DNA of 64,000 nucleotides from CAVORB01 sp963736235. GTDB taxonomy: Bacteria; Pseudomonadota; Gammaproteobacteria; Chromatiales; Chromatiaceae. This document shows, piece after piece, positions 61,401 through 64,000 of this stretch. The notes below the pieces were generated by a model. The model did no database searches. It had not been told where the DNA came from and saw only the letters and a program-made list of their open reading frames with translations. Location: assembly GCA_963736235.1 (NCBI GenBank), contig CAVTOR010000005.1:310001-374000 (forward strand), in the 5' to 3' direction. A program made the position numbers and the translations under genes. How positions within the stretch are numbered: the first letter of the stretch is position 1; every line of letters starts with the position of its first letter.

Positions 61401-62622
61401 GCCGCCGATGACGCTCACCACCCTCGAGGCGGCGCAGACGGTCCATCGCACCACTCGCAAGTCCTGCCTCAACTGTCACGCGGGGGCTGCCGGTGCCAAC
61501 GGCGCCAAGCGGGGCGACCTCTCCAAGGAGAACGAGGCCCCGAGCGTCGCCATCGACATGCACATGAGCCCGTCGGGCGCGGATCTGACCTGCGCCGACT
61601 GTCACGGCGAGAACCTGCCGGACGGTACCGGCCACCGAGTGCGGGGGCGCGGCCTCGACCTGCGGCCCAACGACACCCCGGACCGCTTCAGCTGCGAGAA
61701 CAGCGGCTGCCATTCGGACCGTCCGCACGGCGACTACAGCTCAACCTCGGGATCGAGCAAGGACAAGCACGCCCAGAAGATAGCCTGCCAGACTTGCCAC
61801 ATCCCGAGCTATGCCAAGGCGGACGTGGGCACCGAGGTGGCGCGCGACTGGCAGGACCCGCACCCGTCGGCCTCGGCCTGCAACGGGCGCGGCGGATGGC
61901 TGCCGCGGGAGGACAAGGGCGGCCTCGGCAGCGCCAGTCTGATCCCGAGCTACGCATGGTTCGATGGCACCAGCGAGATCTACTACCTCGGCGAGTCCCT
62001 CAACGGTGTCCCGACCGTGCCGCTGGACGCCAGCGTGGCGGCGAGCTTCGTCGGCGATTACCAGGCCGGCGATCCCGCCTACGTGATCGGCATGCCCAAC
62101 GGCGACGTCGACAGCACCAGCCTCGGCACCAAGCTGTACCCGATGAAGGAGCACTGGGGCAAGCTTGCGCGCAACGACGCGGACAACACCCTGGTCGGCC
62201 ACTCCACCTTCGAGTTCTTCCGCACCGGCAGTTTCTGCCGCGCGGTGGCGGTGGGCCTGGGGATCGACGAGGTCAACGCGGCCGAAAGTAAAGTGTGCGA
62301 TGGCCTCCCGGGCGACATGGAGATGCCGTCTAGCACCAGCGCCGTCCCGGTGCACACCTACCAGACCATCAACCACGGTGTGGAGACATCGGACAACGCG
62401 CTCGGCTGCAACGACTGCCACGGCAACTCCGCGCGCATGGACCTGATGGGCGATCTCGGTTACCAGCTGAAGGGGGATGAGCGCACCGTGTGTACCGAGT
62501 GTCACGGGTGGGAAGGCACGATGAGCTTCACCAAGGTCCACGACAAGCATGTCAAGGACAAGCGCAGGGACTGCTCGGCGTGCCATACCTTCTCCCGTCC
62601 GGAGCGCGGGTTGAGAAAATAG
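58472..62622 (+). CDS. Multiheme cytochrome D with PKD-like repeat array, two frameshifts
   Basis: The signal region is VGLIMLTSSVLLWPGTGMAS. One PKD domain (NANGPYSGTAGSAVSFSSAG, SWDFGDGSKSS) is followed by five 94-residue PKD/Ig-like repeats, then another PKD (YDWNFGDGAT). From about 60840 it is a close paralogue of cytochrome A: CVECH, CAGCH, CLMCH, CLNCH, CADCH, CENSGCH (CX4CH), CQTCH, CNDCH, CTECH and CSACH. That makes ten heme sites. One extra base in repeat 1 (near 59350) and one in repeat 2 (near 59550) break the frame; without them it is about 1382 residues. It ends before a strong terminator. Confidence 0.88.
59123..60534 (+). repeat. Five tandem repeats of 282 bp encoding PKD-like domains
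   Basis: Units begin at 59123, 59406, 59689, 59971 and 60253. The last three are exactly 282 bases, the first two 283. Units four and five are nearly identical. The extra base is in GGCGCAAACCAGCGCGG (unit 1) and CCCGAATCCGG (unit 2), against GGCGCCAACAGCGCGG and CCCGATCCGG elsewhere. Confidence 0.93.
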
Positions 62623-62664
62623 CTTGGTGACGAGATAAGGAAGAGGAGCGGCGGGACCGCCGCC

Positions 62665-62696
62665 AGGCCCGGACAGGACGTCCGGGCCTTTTTTTT
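62665..62696 (+). terminator. Rho-independent terminator of cytochrome D
   Basis: AGGCCCGGAC pairs with GTCCGGGCCT around AGGAC-like loop bases and runs into eight T. It lies about 45 bases after the cytochrome D stop, between it and the convergent regulator. Confidence 0.93.
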
Positions 62697-62724
62697 GGTC
62701 AGGGTAACTGACGCCCGATGACCC

Positions 62725-64000
62725 TCAGCCCAGGCCGAACTTTCGCAGCTTGCGGTAGACGGTGCGCTCGCTTACCCCGAGCGCGGTTGCCACCGCGCGC
62801 CGGTTGCCGTCGTGACGGCGCAGAACCATCTCGAGATGCTCGGCCTCCCACTGGGCGCGCGGCGGCGGATCGGGGCTCTCTGCCCACGGAGTCGCGGCCT
62901 CGACCGCGACTGATCTCTCCTCTTGCCAGGTCCTCGCCGTCGGCGGTGGCGCAGGTGTCTTCTCGCACCCATTCACCCGCTCGGGCAAGGCCGCGGCGAT
63001 CAGGCTGCCCGAAATCAGGCCGTTGGGCGAGTTCACGGCGGCTACCCAGAGGATGTTGCGCAGCTCGCGGACGTTGCCGGGGTAATCGTAGGACTGGAGG
63101 ATGTAGAGCGCCTCATCGTCGAGCGTGAATCGTTTGTCCGACGAGTGCCCGATGCGCTGCAATAGCTCCTGCGCCAGCGCCGGGATGTCGGATCGGCGTT
63201 TGGCGAGTTGCGGCAGGTTGACGGTGACGCAGGCGATGCGGAAATAGAGGTCGCTGCGGAACCAGTCGGAGTTCCAAAGCCTGCGGTTGGTGGCGCTGAT
63301 GATGCGGACGTCGGCGCTGAGCATCTTGGTGCCGCCGACGCGCCGGAACTGGCCGGACTCGAGCACGCGCAGCAGCTTCGCCTGTTGCGGCAGAGACAGC
63401 TCGCCAATCTCGTCGAGGAAGAGCGTGCCCCGGTGCGCGAGCTCGAACAGCCCGGGCTTCGCGCCGGTACTGCCGGTGAAGGAGCCGCGTTCGTGGCCGA
63501 AGACCTCGCTCTCGAACAGATCCTCGGTCAGGGCGCTGCAGTCCAGGGTATGGAACGGCCGGTTGCGGCGGGCGGAGTGGCGGTGGATGTAGGCCGCCGC
63601 CAGCTCCTTGCCGGTGCCGGTCTCGCCCTGGAGCAGGACCGGCGCCTCGGAGCTGGCCGCGAGTACCAGTTGGCCGAGGGTCTGGCGAAAGGCGGGGGCG
63701 TCCCCGATCAGGCGCGCCTCCGGGCACTGGTCCTTGCCCATTTCGGGGTGATGGCGCAGCGCGTCCTCCTGGATGAGCTCGCCCAGGTAAATCTCGCCGC
63801 TCGTGGTGCGCACCGGATAGCCCTGGACGCGGACCACGTGCTCCCTGCCCTCGGCGTCGCGATAGGTGTGGGCGGACGCCTGGGAGACCCCGCGCCGGAA
63901 CACGTCGCTGAAGGGACAGTTCGCGCCCTCGGGCCCGCAAGGACAGGGCCGGTTGTGGCAGGCGACCAGGGAAAAGCAGGCGCGGCCGGCGGCGTCGTCG
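62725..64000 (-). CDS. Sigma-54-dependent activator with Cys-rich sensory domain (runs off the right edge)
   Basis: The frame is open to the window end, so the start is missing. The visible N-terminus is Cys-rich (RACFSLVACHNRPCPCGPEG, ANCPFSDVFRRG) and leads into a PAS-like segment (HVVRVQGYPVRTTSGEIYLG). The AAA+ domain has Walker A GETGTGKE, the contact loop GSFTGS (usual GAFTGA), Walker B FLDEIGELS and FRSDLYFRIACV. The C-terminal Fis-type HTH is RRAVATALGVSERTVYRKLR. The Cys cluster suggests metal, heme or redox sensing. Targets are unknown; it is convergent with cytochrome D. Confidence 0.9.
   Translation of the reverse strand, partial: DDAAGRACFSLVACHNRPCPCGPEGANCPFSDVFRRGVSQASAHTYRDAEGREHVVRVQGYPVRTTSGEIYLGELIQEDALRHHPEMGKDQCPEARLIGDAPAFRQTLGQLVLAASSEAPVLLQGETGTGKELAAAYIHRHSARRNRPFHTLDCSALTEDLFESEVFGHERGSFTGSTGAKPGLFELAHRGTLFLDEIGELSLPQQAKLLRVLESGQFRRVGGTKMLSADVRIISATNRRLWNSDWFRSDLYFRIACVTVNLPQLAKRRSDIPALAQELLQRIGHSSDKRFTLDDEALYILQSYDYPGNVRELRNILWVAAVNSPNGLISGSLIAAALPERVNGCEKTPAPPPTARTWQEERSVAVEAATPWAESPDPPPRAQWEAEHLEMVLRRHDGNRRAVATALGVSERTVYRKLRKFGLG

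Overview
The window is GC-rich, densely coded bacterial chromosome. Its gene content points to a respiratory, facultatively anaerobic gammaproteobacterium, probably near the sulfur-oxidising Chromatiales/Ectothiorhodospiraceae: a formate dehydrogenase operon with a TAT signal, HdrD-like and NarI-like redox subunits, several multiheme c-type cytochromes, sigma-54 regulators and a QseBC-type two-component system. The taxonomic placement is inference from gene content. I found no rRNA, tRNA or CRISPR array.

Left part (1-16 kb): an accessory zone shaped by mobile DNA. It holds the end of an IS1380-family transposase, a broken restriction-endonuclease-like fragment, two copies of a ~118-bp element with terminal inverted repeats, and a complete IS4-family insertion (1891-3320, 10-bp target duplication) that splits a small exported-protein gene. 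It also has a glycosyltransferase remnant and an IS1595 remnant that lost its catalytic core. Intact genes here include an endonuclease/exonuclease/phosphatase-family protein, a DUF2608-like phosphatase, an O-methyltransferase and an NtrC-type regulator with its sensor kinase (7.4-11.0 kb). An exported beta-rich protein, a basic Pro-rich lipoprotein, a GNAT acetyltransferase and a four-helix membrane protein follow.

Middle part (17-39 kb): ApbE and PdxH lead into a formate dehydrogenase region. On the minus strand lie an HTH/substrate-binding-domain regulator (one frameshift), FdhD and MoaA. On the plus strand, from a sigma-54-like promoter at 22705-22720, lie DUF3305, DUF3306, a polyferredoxin, a TorD-like chaperone, a small TAT-signal protein, FdhA (Cys at the Mo site), FdhB and FdhC. 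NarI-like and HdrD-like subunits follow directly. Next come a symporter-histidine kinase fusion with its response regulator, and a CBS/DUF294 signalling protein (one frameshift).

Right part (40-63 kb): four related multiheme cytochromes (called A, B, C and D here), decorated with PKD/Ig-like modules. They surround a QseB/PmrA-type response regulator and a QseC-like kinase. Cytochromes A and B are each preceded by a CTTAAG-N5-CTTAAG direct repeat, the known operator form of PmrA/QseB-type regulators, and C by a close variant plus an FNR-like site. A decayed cytochrome fragment lies between A and B. After C come a parvulin-type prolyl isomerase, a rhodanese, a DUF2059 protein and a TlpA-like thioredoxin. 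Cytochrome D ends at a strong terminator facing a sigma-54 activator that runs off the window. The likely theme is formate oxidation feeding quinone, with periplasmic or extracellular multiheme cytochromes induced by an envelope two-component signal and low oxygen.

Caution: at least eight genes contain single-base indels relative to what their own protein families or internal repeats demand, mostly one extra base. This pattern looks more like consensus sequence error than mass gene decay, so the broken genes are annotated as whole loci with the shift positions stated.
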